DNA from: Phytophthora hibernalis
Taxonomy: Eukaryota; Oomycota; Peronosporomycetes; Peronosporales; Peronosporaceae
Reading direction: 5' to 3'
DNA length: 64,000 bases
Assembly: GCA_012656075.1 (NCBI GenBank)
Contig: JAAKBF010000202.1
Span: forward strand, 372,001-436,000
Shown piece by piece: positions 42,430-53,185 of this stretch (positions within the stretch are counted from its first letter, which is position 1; each line of letters begins with the position of its first letter). The translations under genes were made by a program, and so were the position numbers. The notes under the pieces were generated by a model that saw only the letters and a program-made list of their open reading frames with translations, was not told the origin of the DNA and searched no databases.

Positions 42430-43008
42430 TCAATCGTCTACTTCCACCTTGGGCTGTGCTGGGTTGTGGTCGAGAAACCAGTTTCCGAGCCATTTGACAG
42501 CATCCAGGCCTGGAGGCTTCTCTCGACACAACTCGGTCAGCCCCTTGACTACCAGATTCGCCAACAAGTTGTCTTCATCTGGTACGCGGCTGCTATTCCA
42601 CGTACTGAGCCCCACCGGCGCCCGTGAAAAGTATGCCAATGCTGCTTCGTGCGAGACGATGGGCGGTGGAAAGCTGACCCCAGGAAGCGTGGACGACAGC
42701 TGGTACGCTGTCAGTGCATTCTGTCCGGCATGGACTGCGTCGTTGCCAGTGTAGTACGCGTCTTCCACCAGCTCGAGGGAGTCAACAAGCCCCACATGAC
42801 CCTCCAAAGTCTTTGCAATCCCTGCCTTGTCCAGTTCTTCTCGAGAAAACACGCGCGAAAACTTGAGCGGCGGCCCTTGCTCGTTCGATATCTGAAAGAC
42901 CACTGCAGCGACGCCGGCATCATCCACCTCGAATACACGGACCTCAAACTCCCCACCGAGAAACGTGCGTCGTGCCTTATAGCTGCAGGAATCGTACTTC
43001 TTGTCCAT
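42430..43008 (-). CDS. DPY-30-motif protein of unknown specific role
   Basis: A 192-aa single exon from ATG 43,008 (MDKKYDSCSYKARRTFLGGE). The C-terminal segment LTELCREKPPGLDAVKWLGN plus WFLDHNP matches the DPY-30/RIIa-like dimerisation helix pair (pattern L..G...K..PxxxxxWL...L..HNP). The N-terminal 150 residues form an unrecognised mixed alpha/beta part. DPY-30 motifs serve as dimerisation and docking elements in histone methyltransferase and flagellar radial-spoke complexes. The absence of other chromatin motifs and the Tctex1 neighbour favour the second, by inference. Confidence 0.7.
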   Translation of the reverse strand: MDKKYDSCSYKARRTFLGGEFEVRVFEVDDAGVAAVVFQISNEQGPPLKFSRVFSREELDKAGIAKTLEGHVGLVDSLELVEDAYYTGNDAVHAGQNALTAYQLSSTLPGVSFPPPIVSHEAALAYFSRAPVGLSTWNSSRVPDEDNLLANLVVKGLTELCREKPPGLDAVKWLGNWFLDHNPAQPKVEVDD

Positions 43009-43160
43009 TTTGACTTGCTGTGGTTACTGCGCAATGGGGGCTCCTCGTCAAACGTCGTCTTCGTAACTGCACGGTCTGCAAACTTCCACCATTCAGGTGA
43101 AGGGATTTCATGGAAATGCATTTCTTTCGTGCACAAAGTTCCACGTCAGTCGATAAGAAC

Positions 43161-46100
43161 TTACATCACGGTGCAGCATGGAGCACATCCGGCAATGGGC
43201 GGCTCTCCTTTCACCATCTTCTCCGACTCGCGCTGCTCTTGGACTCTCTCATCTTCTGCAAGCAATTGGCGGTAATAGTCCGCACCAGTGGTGCTAACAC
43301 CCATGTCTTCCTTCTCCTCGTCCTCTTCGTCGAATGCGAGTTCTCCCTTGAAAGAGTACTGACCACCGTTGGTCATGCCGTTGTTACGGGATTCTAGGAG
43401 TGTTGATTTGCCTGCTTCGTCACGAAGCCGCATGAAGGTGTCGTTGGTGATTGTATCGTTGAAATAATCTTTCGAACTAAATCGACTCACACGCGCGACG
43501 CGGTCTCCGTCGTTGTCTTCTCCTTCCGAATCCACAACGTCGTCGCTAATACTCAAATCAGCGGTCTCCTGGCTGCTGGAAGAACGGCCTCTAGAAAGCC
43601 CTTGGTACCACGAATTCATTTCAGCCTGACTTGCAGCAGTGACGCGCATGGTCTTGCCACTCCGGAACTCAATGATAAGAGTATAAGGCTTCGAGCCATC
43701 GTCATGGGCACCTTTCACTATGCCGTGACCTCGAACTACACCGCCAATCTCGCTGTAGTAAATCAGCGCACTATTTTTCAGAGTAAAGTAGCGGCGTTTC
43801 CAAGTCTTGAATCGCTGGCCTTCTTTTTGCAGCCACCCACTGTGGGCCTTTAAGTCCTCGTTTGATCTGATTTCCATCACGTTGTTCATTGTCGGTGGCT
43901 CCTTCCCGGACAATTGGCTGTCATTTTCTCCTGTCGTAACTCTTTGAATGGCACCAAACCAGTAGTTGAACTCCTCTTTTGTATCAGCTTGAATGATCAG
44001 TTTCCGGCCACCTACAGTGGATACGGTTAGTCCCAGAGAGACCGTCCGATGAGCCGTGACATCGACGACGCTAACAGATCGCAGAAGAGATCCCTTCTCG
44101 CTCTTGTAGTAGCTCAGGTTTGAGCCGTAAAGCGTGAAGTATCGCCGCTTCCAACTTTTGACGTTCCCACCTTCCTTTTTCAGCCAACCCACACATCCTT
44201 TTGACTCATTTGTCGACGATTCTTCACTCGCCTGGGGACGAATTTCGGTTGAAGAGCGATCCGTCTCGATCACTTCTTCAACGCCTTCATCGGAAGATGA
44301 CGAGCTCAAAGCATCGTACTGGGGTTTGTTTTGCATGGCTGCAATCCATAAAGAAACCCCTTCACGACCACGCAGGGTTATTTCATATTCTGCAATGTCC
44401 TCTTCGGTAAATACAACATCCGCGTCATTCGCATTCTCCCCAACATCATTGTCAAATTCCTCATCAAAAACAGCATTTCCCTTGGTCTGTAACAAAAATG
44501 ACTCGGCCAGGTTGGACGCGTTCCGGAGCACATACAACCATTTCGAAAAGATTTCCTGCGTGGGTGCCACAACATGGAGAAGTCGGCCATTCTGGAAGCG
44601 AATATTCAAACAAAACGGACGAAGGTTTCCGACTTCCGCTTCAAACACCACCCCCGAGCCTAGGACTTCGCCTCCGGGAGTAGCACTGTAGGCAAGTCGA
44701 CTACTCTCGAGCACGAAGTATCGTCGTTTCCAGGTCTTGAAGTTTTGTCCCTTCTTCAAAAGCCATCCGCGGAAACCACTTTCTTGTTGGGACTCCTCAT
44801 CTTCTTGGTTGGGCACTGACACCGATTCCGCTGGAGTCTCTGCCGAGCCCCATGATGCGTTGCACAGAGTAGCAAACCATGCCTCAGTATTGGATTTTGT
44901 TTCGCCATAGACGTTGAGATTGCTGCCATCCTCGAATTGGACACATAGGGAACCCGTAGACCCATGATTGCGGGTGACACTAGCCACCTTTCCGATCATT
45001 TCTGCCGTTCCGTTGACGTGCTCGTAGTGTTGGAGAGAATTTCCGATCAGGACGAAATACCGCAGCTTCCATGACGAGGTTTGGTCGCGTTGTTTATACA
45101 ACCATCCACGCTTAGTGCGAGTCGTAGCGGTTAAAATATCGGCTTGCTTGTCAGAGTATTGCTCAACGTTAGCTGGGGTTGACGGCTGTGAATTTCTTGG
45201 GAACGGTGGCAATTGAGGTATACTTAACCGAGTTTCGGCTGACCCATGGCTCGACGGTGATAATTTCTCGAGATTCCCTTCAGCCGTTTGCAATCGTGGC
45301 TTTCCTACTGCGTCACAGAGTGCAAACATCCACTTGTCCAGCTCAAGAATGGACTCGGCACGAACACATATGACATCGCCACCAGTATGGGATTTGTCTG
45401 ACCCAAACTCAACTTTCAACGCATCTGAGTACTCGCTGCTGTATCTGACGTCCGTGATATAAAGCTCAGCGGATAGCTGCTCCATGGGTCCTTTGCGATA
45501 CTCTAGCATCCCGTTCGCCAATGACATATAGCGCTTCTTCCAGACCTTGCTTTGTTGTCCCAGCTTCTCCAGCCAGCCTTCGCACACAGCGGTGGAGTAT
45601 TTCCGCGCAATCAATTCCGTGTCGCCAACCGTCTCCATCTCTTGGTTACCACCGTCGTCTGTCATGCCAACGGCTGCCCAAGTGCAGCAGCGAACGCTCG
45701 ATCCCATCCTTCAATCTCCTCTCTCGTCTCCGCTGCAACGTGCATCAGTCTTCCTCCTTTTGCAATTAGTCTCAACGATAACGGACTAGCCTCGTCCGCC
45801 TGCACCTGCACCAGCGTCTGCAAATCCATCGGCGGTGCGTTTTGATCGACGCAAAACTCCAGGGCCTTGCCACTCAACACCACAAAGCGACGCTTCCACG
45901 TCTGCTCTTGCGGCTGCTCTGTTAGCAGCCAGCCCACTTTTCCGTCTTTTTCATCACCTTCTGAGACTCAACGAAACTCTTCTCCCGTTCGCCAATTGCC
46001 TCCTTAATTGCACGGAACAGCACGCGGCTCTCCTGAGCGCTGGCAGTCGTCATCTTGAGGTCTTTGCCCTCTCCATGGATGAAAAGCCCGTTCTTCCGGT

Positions 46101-46291
46101 CCGGGAATAGTCCACATTGAGCACTTTGAGGCGACCTTTTCCCCGATGCCGGCGCCGCTGCCGTCGCTCTTGGCTCCAGAGTAATAGGCCAGATTACGAC
46201 CACGCAGAACAAAGTAGCGGTTCTTCCACGTGCGTACTTTGCTGCCTTGCTTGGCGCCCCAGCCGCAGTAGTCCGGCACACCTAACACCAT
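43161..46291 (-). CDS. Seven-PH-domain protein with C-terminal CaaX box
   Basis: From ATG 46,291 (MVLGVPDYCGWGAKQGSKV) to the stop at 43,161, seven PH domains can be counted by their first strand: GWGAKQGSKVRTWKNRYFVL (46,265), VGWLLTEQPQEQTWKRRF (45,937), EGWLEKLGQQSKVWKKRY (45,580), RGWLYKQRDQTSSWKLRY (45,112), RGWLLKKGQNFKTWKRRY (44,772), VGWLKKEGGNVKSWKRRY (44,192) and SGWLQKEGQRFKTWKRRY (43,848). The product is about 1,040 aa. Frame changes at 46,137-46,140, about 46,098, 45,938-45,941 and 45,677-45,679 lie between or within PH1-PH3, and each is one base lost from a run; PH3-PH7 are uninterrupted. The protein ends CAPCCTVM, a CaaX box. The PH strands keep basic Lys-x-Arg positions, so multivalent phosphoinositide binding is plausible. 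No enzyme domain is present. Confidence 0.85.
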
Positions 46292-47189
46292 TGGCTTTGA
46301 ATTTCAAAATGAGACAAAGAAGTTTCTGATACTGAAGATTGTGAGAATGCATAATCCTGTCGGAAACGGTATAGCAGATGTGACAGGTTGGGGGCTCGGC
46401 AATTGAAATGACCTGCATGTTGACATATAGGTACACAGAGCCGGAACCATGTTGCAGTGTGCACAATGGCTTCAGCAGCTGGTTGATTTAAGTTAATGAT
46501 TATTGTACTGGCAAATTGGGATCGGTCACAATAAACTAGAATGGTTGTATGTTGACCAATTCTGCCCCGATTTTAGTAAATCAAAAGCCAGCATGTTGCT
46601 GTGACCGAGGCGTATTTGATCATAGTTGTTTAGGTTTGATCGGGGCCCTCCTTCACGCTCATAAAGCACGAGTCTCAATCCCCATAATTTTGTACCACTC
46701 TAGCCTTTTGTACCATAACTTCGCAGGAGAGCTCATAAGAAAGAACGAAAGACGCCATCGTGCTCATGGATGTCTACACTACAAAACAAACATTATTTTA
46801 TTTGCCAGAGTATCGTACAGCGAGCGCTACATTCCGGTTTTCAGAGCTAATTTAGCCGTTTTTGACGGCTTTTGACTACTTTCACCCGCCTCTGTCACTG
46901 ACCGCCTGTTTGCTCCGAAAATAGACTTGATTTCAGTATGCATCCTTGAGAATTGGCAGTCGCTGGTCATAAAATATCCAACCCTACCCTAGCGACAAGA
47001 CGATGAGATCGACTTTTGGCGAATTAAAGTTTTGAATGACCAAGGCAGCGCTATCATTGGCTATATTGCAACACGCTTTTGGACAATTAAAGATCTCTCA
47101 GCGAATTTTCACGCAAAGAAAACCGCATCGAAAAATACGGTCAGGACAAAAGTTATGACCCTACGAATTTGGTGACCGATCCCAATCTG
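46292..47189. other. Intergenic region, no gene recognised
   Basis: This is moderately AT-rich sequence upstream of the 7-PH gene and downstream of the dead UPRT copy. Short frames only. No terminal repeats or tandem arrays are seen. Confidence 0.45.
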
Positions 47190-47700
47190 CCGGTACAATA
47201 ACAGCCGAAGCCGCGAGTTTCACGTGTGTTAAAATACCGGTCACCAAAGTCGCCGATACCCACGCCGGTAGTCACGACTTCCACGCCTACAAGGTCAAGC
47301 AACGAGAGAACTGTGGTCGAAGCTGAACAACCGTTTACCTGGATGGGCGGAGAAGAGGGCGTCGAGTATGACAACACGTTCAGGAACGTGATCCGCTTCT
47401 CGTCGACACCTGCAGCGAGAATGATTGACACTTCGCACATGCTCCGCGTGCGCGGAACCAGTGACAGAATCGCCCGTGGGTGTTACCACCGTTGTCATCT
47501 TACTCGAACACGACGCCAGTCCTTCTTCTGCCAAGATACTGCACCAAAAGGCACAAGTGAGTGAACCCTAGTCTAATATAATCGTAATTCGCCCACCCCA
47601 TGAGACGGTCCGAGTAGCTTGCAGAGCGGTTCCAGCGCTCGGTACTTAGGTTCGGGTGTTTGGCCTCCATCTCAATCGCTAGCTGTGGGTTCTCCATACT
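47190..47700 (-). pseudogene. Decayed duplicate of uracil phosphoribosyltransferase
   Basis: On the minus strand the pieces follow the order of the intact gene just upstream: MENPQLAIEMEAKHPNLS (47,698, compare MASPQRIDEMESKYPNLS), SYSDRLM, EEGLASCSSKMTTVVTPTGD (47,530), AAGVDEKRITFLNVLSY (47,430), and VGVEVVTTGVGIGDFGDRYF with NT (about 47,250). The exon with the PRPP-binding loop (DPMLATGGS in the intact gene) is missing, and there are large internal deletions. It cannot encode an active enzyme whatever the sequencing quality. Confidence 0.85.
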
Positions 47701-47954
47701 TCCGTCAGCGACTTCTTGTCTTACGCTCCAGTTGGTAAATGAGTTCATTCGGTCCATGTCAAATTGCCCGTGCAACTAATGAATCACGCTTTTGTCAGCA
47801 CTACGTTGAAGTGGACCTCGAAGGAGGAATCGCCGAAACGTAGGCTTTATCCAAATACGGTACTCACACCACGCAAGCGAAAACTAAACTATTTGTCACT
47901 GAACGGGTTGCTTCCTGACTGCGTACATTGCTACTGGGCCCTTCTCATCGATGC

Positions 47955-48823
47955 TTACACCGTGTTATAGTAGCGGTCGCCGTAGTCGCCAAGGCCCGGC
48001 AGGATGTACTTGCTGGCATTCAAGCCGACGTCCAGACCGGCGGTCACAACCTTGACATCTGCAAACACACAACGTCAGCTAGGCGCCAATCTCAAACCCA
48101 GACGTTCTCGATACCTGGGTACGCGTTGAACAGCGCCGCAAGCCCCTCGGGGCACGAAATGACGTTCAGGAACGTGATCTTCTTTTGCTCCACACCGGCG
48201 TCAATCAACGTCTGCAGAATGGCATTCATCATTAGAACCACCAGAAGACAGTACAATGCCCAGACTCACCTTGATCGCCATGTTGACGCTGCCTCCAGTG
48301 GCCAGCATTGGGTCCACCAGCAGCACATTGTCCAGAGTCTCCACCTTGGGCGGCAGCTTGGAGTAAAACATGATCGGGTGCTTGTCTTTGGACTGTTCGT
48401 CACGCTGGATCAGGATCTTTCCTACAACAGCAGCAACACCACTACCGATTAAACCCACCACCCACTCTTCACACTCAGTACTTCCTTCGTACCCACAGAG
48501 ACCGTCGGGTCGCATGCAATGATGGACTGCAGCAGACTGTCCCCCGCTCGGATGATTGACACAGCGCAGACCTTTTCAGCCGGCACGGGGCCCGTGAACG
48601 TGTCACCTGTGGGGGTCACCACCGTTTGCGTCTTGGTGGCGCACGCTGCCAGTCCCTCCTCCGCCAGGATCCGCATGAGTCGGTCGGCGTACAACATGAA
48701 CTCCGTGGGCGTCGTCTTCTCATCACGCAGTTTGATCTGCAGCGGAGCCAGTGCACGGTACCGCAGCACGCTCAGGTTCGGATACTTGCTCTCCATCTCG
48801 TCGATCCGCTGCGGACTCGCCAT
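47955..48823 (-). CDS. UPRT: Uracil phosphoribosyltransferase
   Basis: UPRT salvages uracil with PRPP to form UMP (EC 2.4.2.9). Four exons with introns at 48,492-48,422, 48,269-48,212 and 48,114-48,059 give about 225 aa. Motifs are VSIIRAGDSLLQ, RDEQSKDKHPIMFYSKLP, the PRPP loop LLVDPMLATGGSVNMA, KITFLNVISCPEG and the C-terminal uracil-binding loop with YILPGLGDYGDRYY. The start is taken at ATG 48,823 (MASPQRIDEMESKYPNLSV), which is conserved in the pseudogene copy. An in-frame ATG at 48,880 would add 19 residues. A decayed copy lies directly downstream. Confidence 0.93.
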
Positions 48824-48999
48824 GGTGTCGCTATCGGATAGGGTGTAACAAGTTCCAGTTTTTTTATAGGAAGAACCCATCCGAGGCGGGATGTCAAGGC
48901 GCGTGGGGTAGTGAATCTGGGAACCACCCCCTTCCCATGCAAATAGAGACGCGCTTCAACTTTGGACACCTGATTACTTATACTTATAGCCTGCGAGAT

Positions 49000-50639
49000 C
49001 TAATACTTGCGCTCCATCCAGTAGCTCAGCGTGCCCATGAGGATGTCGTAGCTGGCAGCCAGCGCAATGTACGTCACCACGTCACTACCACCGCTCACAT
49101 TGAGACGTTGCAGGTGTTTGTAGCGCTCGCACGGAACGCTGAGTGTACTGCTGCATATCGAAGTCCGCGACGGACCCGAAATCTCGCTCATGGTCATGTA
49201 GTGGTAGTTGGGGTCCCCTGGAGGCGATTTGGGCTTCTGGATCGACACGGACGTCGTGACTTTACCCTGCGAGATCACCTCCGACATGAGCAGACAGCGG
49301 TACCCGAGGCTCTTGGATTTCTTGACGAAGCACACGTTCTCCTGCCGCAGTCCGCCGTTCGTCGAGTCCGGCACCATGCGCTTCACTGCCACCATGTGGT
49401 GCATGTTGACACCGCCTGCATACTTCTCCAGCGACAGCGTGAAGATCTGGCCGTAGTTGACGTGGCGCAGCGACCACTGTTTGCGGGACACGCGCTCGAT
49501 CTCGAACAGTTTGCGACGACCGAAGCCGTACACGTTGCACTTCTTGAGGCCATGCGTCGGACGGAACTCGCGCTTGTCCAGGATGTAGATGGTGTCGGTG
49601 TAGAAGGACAGCACGCCGCGGGCCCGCATGAGGGACTCGCTGGCCACCGTCGACTGCCGCACCTGGTTCGTGGTCTGCGCCTGCTCGCGGTAGAACTCGC
49701 CGTAGCGCTGGACAGACTTGTAGTACGTGTCGCACATGCAGGGCGCGTCGGACTGCGGTGTCTTGCTGTGCGACTCCAGCAGCTTTTCGATCTCACAACA
49801 GAGCGTGGAGCCCTTGGTGGCGCCGACCAAGTCCAGGTACGTCGGGTTCACGAGCACGGCGTCGACGTCTGAAATGGCCTCAAGCACGTCCTTCACCTCC
49901 GTCGAGATCTGTGCAGGCGACGCGTACATTCTCTTGAGGGATCCGATAAACCCACCTTTCAAGCAGTTCATCTCGATGAAGCGCAACTGGACTGCACACC
50001 TCTTGTCCCTCGACAGCTTCTTGAACACGTCGGACGCTCTCGACGGCGAGCACTCGAACGTCTGCTGTGCACGACCCACCGAAATTTCGTAGCGGAACAG
50101 CAAAGTCTCTTGCTGTCCGTCGCACGGATTGATATCCACGCGGTTGCACGGGATCTGCTCGGCTGTTCAGTACACCAACAAAGCAACAGATTAGACGACA
50201 GCTTCTCTCTCCTCCCTCCATTAAGTGCAACCCACTCACCGACAAGCACTGGCTTTGGGTCGTGCAGCTCACACACGTAGGTGGGGATGGTCTCCTCCTC
50301 ACCCTCCTCTTCTTCTTCTTCTTCGTGTGTGTCGTCCTCGTCGTCGGCATCAGGGACGACTCTGGAGCTGGTGGACACGTCGTCTCCGTCAGAGCTTGGG
50401 GTCTCGTTGCCGACTTCCGAGCTGCGGTCGGTCTCCGTCCTGGACGAATCTCGGCCGTCGTCCTCTGGCTCTGGCTCGTGCACCTTCATGATCTCCATTG
50501 AGGCTTTGCGCTTGGCGGCCGCCGCCCACTTGCGCACCAGCAGGTCGCTGGCGGGCGAATGCGCGCCCCGACTGCTGTGCGAGGCCGATTTGGGCGTCAG
50601 CGTGATGTACGAGTCCGTGAGCACCTCGGCGGAAGCCAT
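49000..50639 (-). CDS. Unknown protein with a highly acidic N-terminus, about 520 aa
   Basis: Two exons from ATG 50,639 (MASAEVLTDSYITLTPKSA) with a 77-bp intron at 50,239-50,163. Residues 60-125 are Ser/Asp/Glu-rich with an uninterrupted Glu run (EEEEEEEGEEE). The larger C-terminal exon is rich in beta-type sequence (LLFRYEISVGRAQQTF, GVLSFYTDTIYILDKREF, LFEIERVSRKQWSLRHVNYG, IFTLSLEKYAGGVNMHHM) and has a short hydrophobic helix near the end (VTYIALAASYDILMG). I do not recognise the fold. A lipid-binding or tubby-like beta barrel is possible but unsupported. The frame is intact. Confidence 0.75.
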
Positions 50640-50886
50640 GGCGGGCGGCGGGCAGACACTTGGGGGAATGTCTTGCAATGACAAAGAGTTGATGCTCTGT
50701 ACTGCGTCTTTGGTGCAGCGACACCAGGGCTGGCACAAAAAATATTAAAATATTTTTATCAGCGCTAGGTACGATTTCAGTGACAGCGGAGGAAGAATCG
50801 TATCAGATTTGAAGGGGGTTGATCGAAAAAATATTTTAACATCGAAAAATAAAATTAAAAAACATTTTTTATTTGGTACTGACTAG
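50640..50886. other. AT-rich spacer
   Basis: This is the upstream flank of the acidic unknown gene. From about 50,740 it is dominated by A/T runs and AATATTTT-type inverted motifs. A weakly mirror-like AT-rich stretch occurs on the other side of the adjoining LTR-like element (51,237-51,275). Confidence 0.4.
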
Positions 50887-51226
50887 TGGTACAAAACAAC
50901 ACATCTCCGGGATAAAGGGGGTGAAAGTAACTCGGCAGGCCGAAACAACGCCTGTGGTTTAAAGATCCGTGTGCGCAGCACACGGGCTTAAACCCAGGAC
51001 CAAGCAGGGTCACACCTAGCTCGGCTTAGGGTTGTGTCACCACTCTCAGGGTTTCCAAGGGTGAGGCTCGGGTGTAGTTTTCCTGTCGGCATCTCCGACT
51101 TTCATGATTTGAAGCAAGATGACATCCGTCCTCCAGGCGACTTCAAAGTTTATTCGATGTAGAAAAGACTCAGAATCATACATAACCTTCACAAATATTA
51201 AGTTTCAGTAGACTCGTGTTGTACCA
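50887..51226. repeat. Solo-LTR-like element, 340 bp, with CTAG target duplication
   Basis: The ends TGGTACAA (50,887) and TTGTACCA (ending 51,226) are perfect 8-bp inverted repeats with TG...CA termini. CTAG flanks both sides (50,883-50,886 and 51,227-51,230). It has no ORF. A truncated, inverted copy of the right-hand part lies at 18,361-18,470, so it is an interspersed family. A solo LTR of a retrotransposon is the best reading; a MITE is the alternative. Confidence 0.7.
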
Positions 51227-53185
51227 CTAGCACGAGCCTTTTTATTTTTATTTTTTTAATTTTTTTCGATAAAAATCCTTCGAATTTTTATGTCAACAGT
51301 TCAAACCTTCTTCAATACTTAATATGTGACTGATTGTGGGCATCGCTATAAAGAGGTAAACCTAGCCGCATATACGGTTGCACTTTGATTTTTGATGACG
51401 GCCAAAGAACGGCCTGAGTTATTGTGACCGACTCTACCAAAAGCACTCGATCTCCAGCGGGGATCACATTACCGTAAATCACGGCGAACATGTAACCTCG
51501 TAAAAAGTGAAAAATAAATTGGTAAAAACACCAGTAAAAAGGAAACGTCAACAATTTAGTATTGACCCCTTACTTCGAAGTACTTTTTATGACAATATTT
51601 CATGTTTACCGTGCGTTGCATCATCGCCGTGATTTACGGTACCTTTGAGTTTCGGATCTCAAGCTGGACATCTCGCAGCTATAAATGCGTGTTTCCGATT
51701 GCAATCTGCTGCGCGCTTGAAATGTGCCAAGCAATTGAGTTGCTTGCTGAAGGCAAAGAGCAAAAGGAGCGCGAATACTCGGGAGTTCGGCCATGCATGC
51801 ACCAGGAAGTGGACAGAAGCTTGGGTACGTTTCGCTGGAGACCACATCTCACAGCGTCGTTGCCATTATTGGGGCCCGGATCAAAAAGAGTATGCGCATT
51901 CGAGGTGGCAGTAACTTTTAACCGAGCACTTGGTTATTTATCGCCAAAAAATATGATAAAACAAACGTTTTATTTCGGTCGCTTACTGATGTGTAGATTT
52001 TTTAACCAATAGCAACGTGCGATGAAGGTAAACGATGAGTTTAAGGGGGATTTATTAAGAACCAAAAACGAACAAAATAACTAACCAGTTGATTATAAAA
52101 AACAAAGTCGCGCTGCGCACGAAGCTCTGAAATTTATGCTTTTCTGTGTTTAGAGTAAGGTTATTGAAGTGTTACTACAGTATGCGAGGGCTACGTGAGG
52201 ATATTTTCAATCACTTGGGCAATTTTGCCTTGTGGACGGTAGCCATAGGCTACAATGCGCTCCATTCGCGCAACATCTGATGCCGCATACGTTTCGTACC
52301 TAGTTGAGGTGGACCTTACAGGCAACACCCAAGTAATTTATCATGTTCAGCGGGTATTCTAGGTAACTAACTGTACAGTGCTTGAGCGTTTTTCTATCGA
52401 TCCTCTATAAATGGATAGTTTTGGTACCACAAAAACTACCAGTTTTATAATACTCTGGAAATGGTCCCGTTCGGATCCCTTCTTAGCTCTGAAAATAAAT
52501 TTCAGCGAACAAATTTTCATAAAATACCGTCTTTACTTTTGAGGCCGTGAGCATCCGTCCTTTGGTGTCTGGAATGTGTCAGTACGCCACCACATGGATC
52601 AGCTTGCCAATCAGACGTGGGACAATCGCAAAAAGATCAACCATGCCGGTGGCGGTAGCCGAAAGCAGCCGGGCCGCAAAACTTTTGAGGCAAAAGTGCA
52701 CGCCTCGCCAAGGTTCGACACGGATTCCGAGGTTGCAGCAACTGCTGGCAGGGCGGTTAAGAATCTTAACTTATCCATAAGATGCAGCCTTGCTTCTCTG
52801 CAGTGTCCTTGAAGTAAATGTATGTATTTGCAACCGCCCGTAGACGATGGCTTCATGCTTTGCTTGTTTGGTTTACCACAGTTGCCTTGGTGGTTGAGGC
52901 TTGCAAGCACCGAACTCGCGCCTGGCTGCGGCGTGGTCCGACAGTTCTCATGTATCGCTGTTGGCTCGGAGTTCTGGCAGCATCAACCTTTAGCTCAAGG
53001 AATTGCTCGACAGTGTTTCTTTTCGTACAATTCACGGTCATGCTACAAAATTGCATACACGACACTGTCGATCAAAGTTATTGTCGATGCTGACGGAGGA
53101 TGTTCCTGTACCAGTCCAAGATGTTGACAAAAATGTACAAATTATTATAACGCACGTTCGCCTACAATTGCAAACTGTGTGGCCT
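51227..53185. other. AT-rich, gene-poor stretch
   Basis: About 2 kb without a convincing gene. A coding-like patch on the plus strand at 52,576-52,812 (MSVRHHMDQLANQTWDNRKK, then FEAKVHASPRFDTDSE) is short and unrecognised. The last 100 bp could hold a final exon of the neighbouring TRAPPC10 gene: GTAAGT follows its last codons at 53,190, and a TTGTAG acceptor lies at about 53,163. Confidence 0.45.

Noticed and set aside
48751..49872. A 373-residue open frame on the plus strand
   Set aside because: It overlaps antisense parts of UPRT and the acidic unknown gene; both have introns and conserved or coherent protein on the other strand.
51227..53185. Genes in the AT-rich spacer
   Set aside because: Frames are short, overlap on both strands and show no domain or splice structure.
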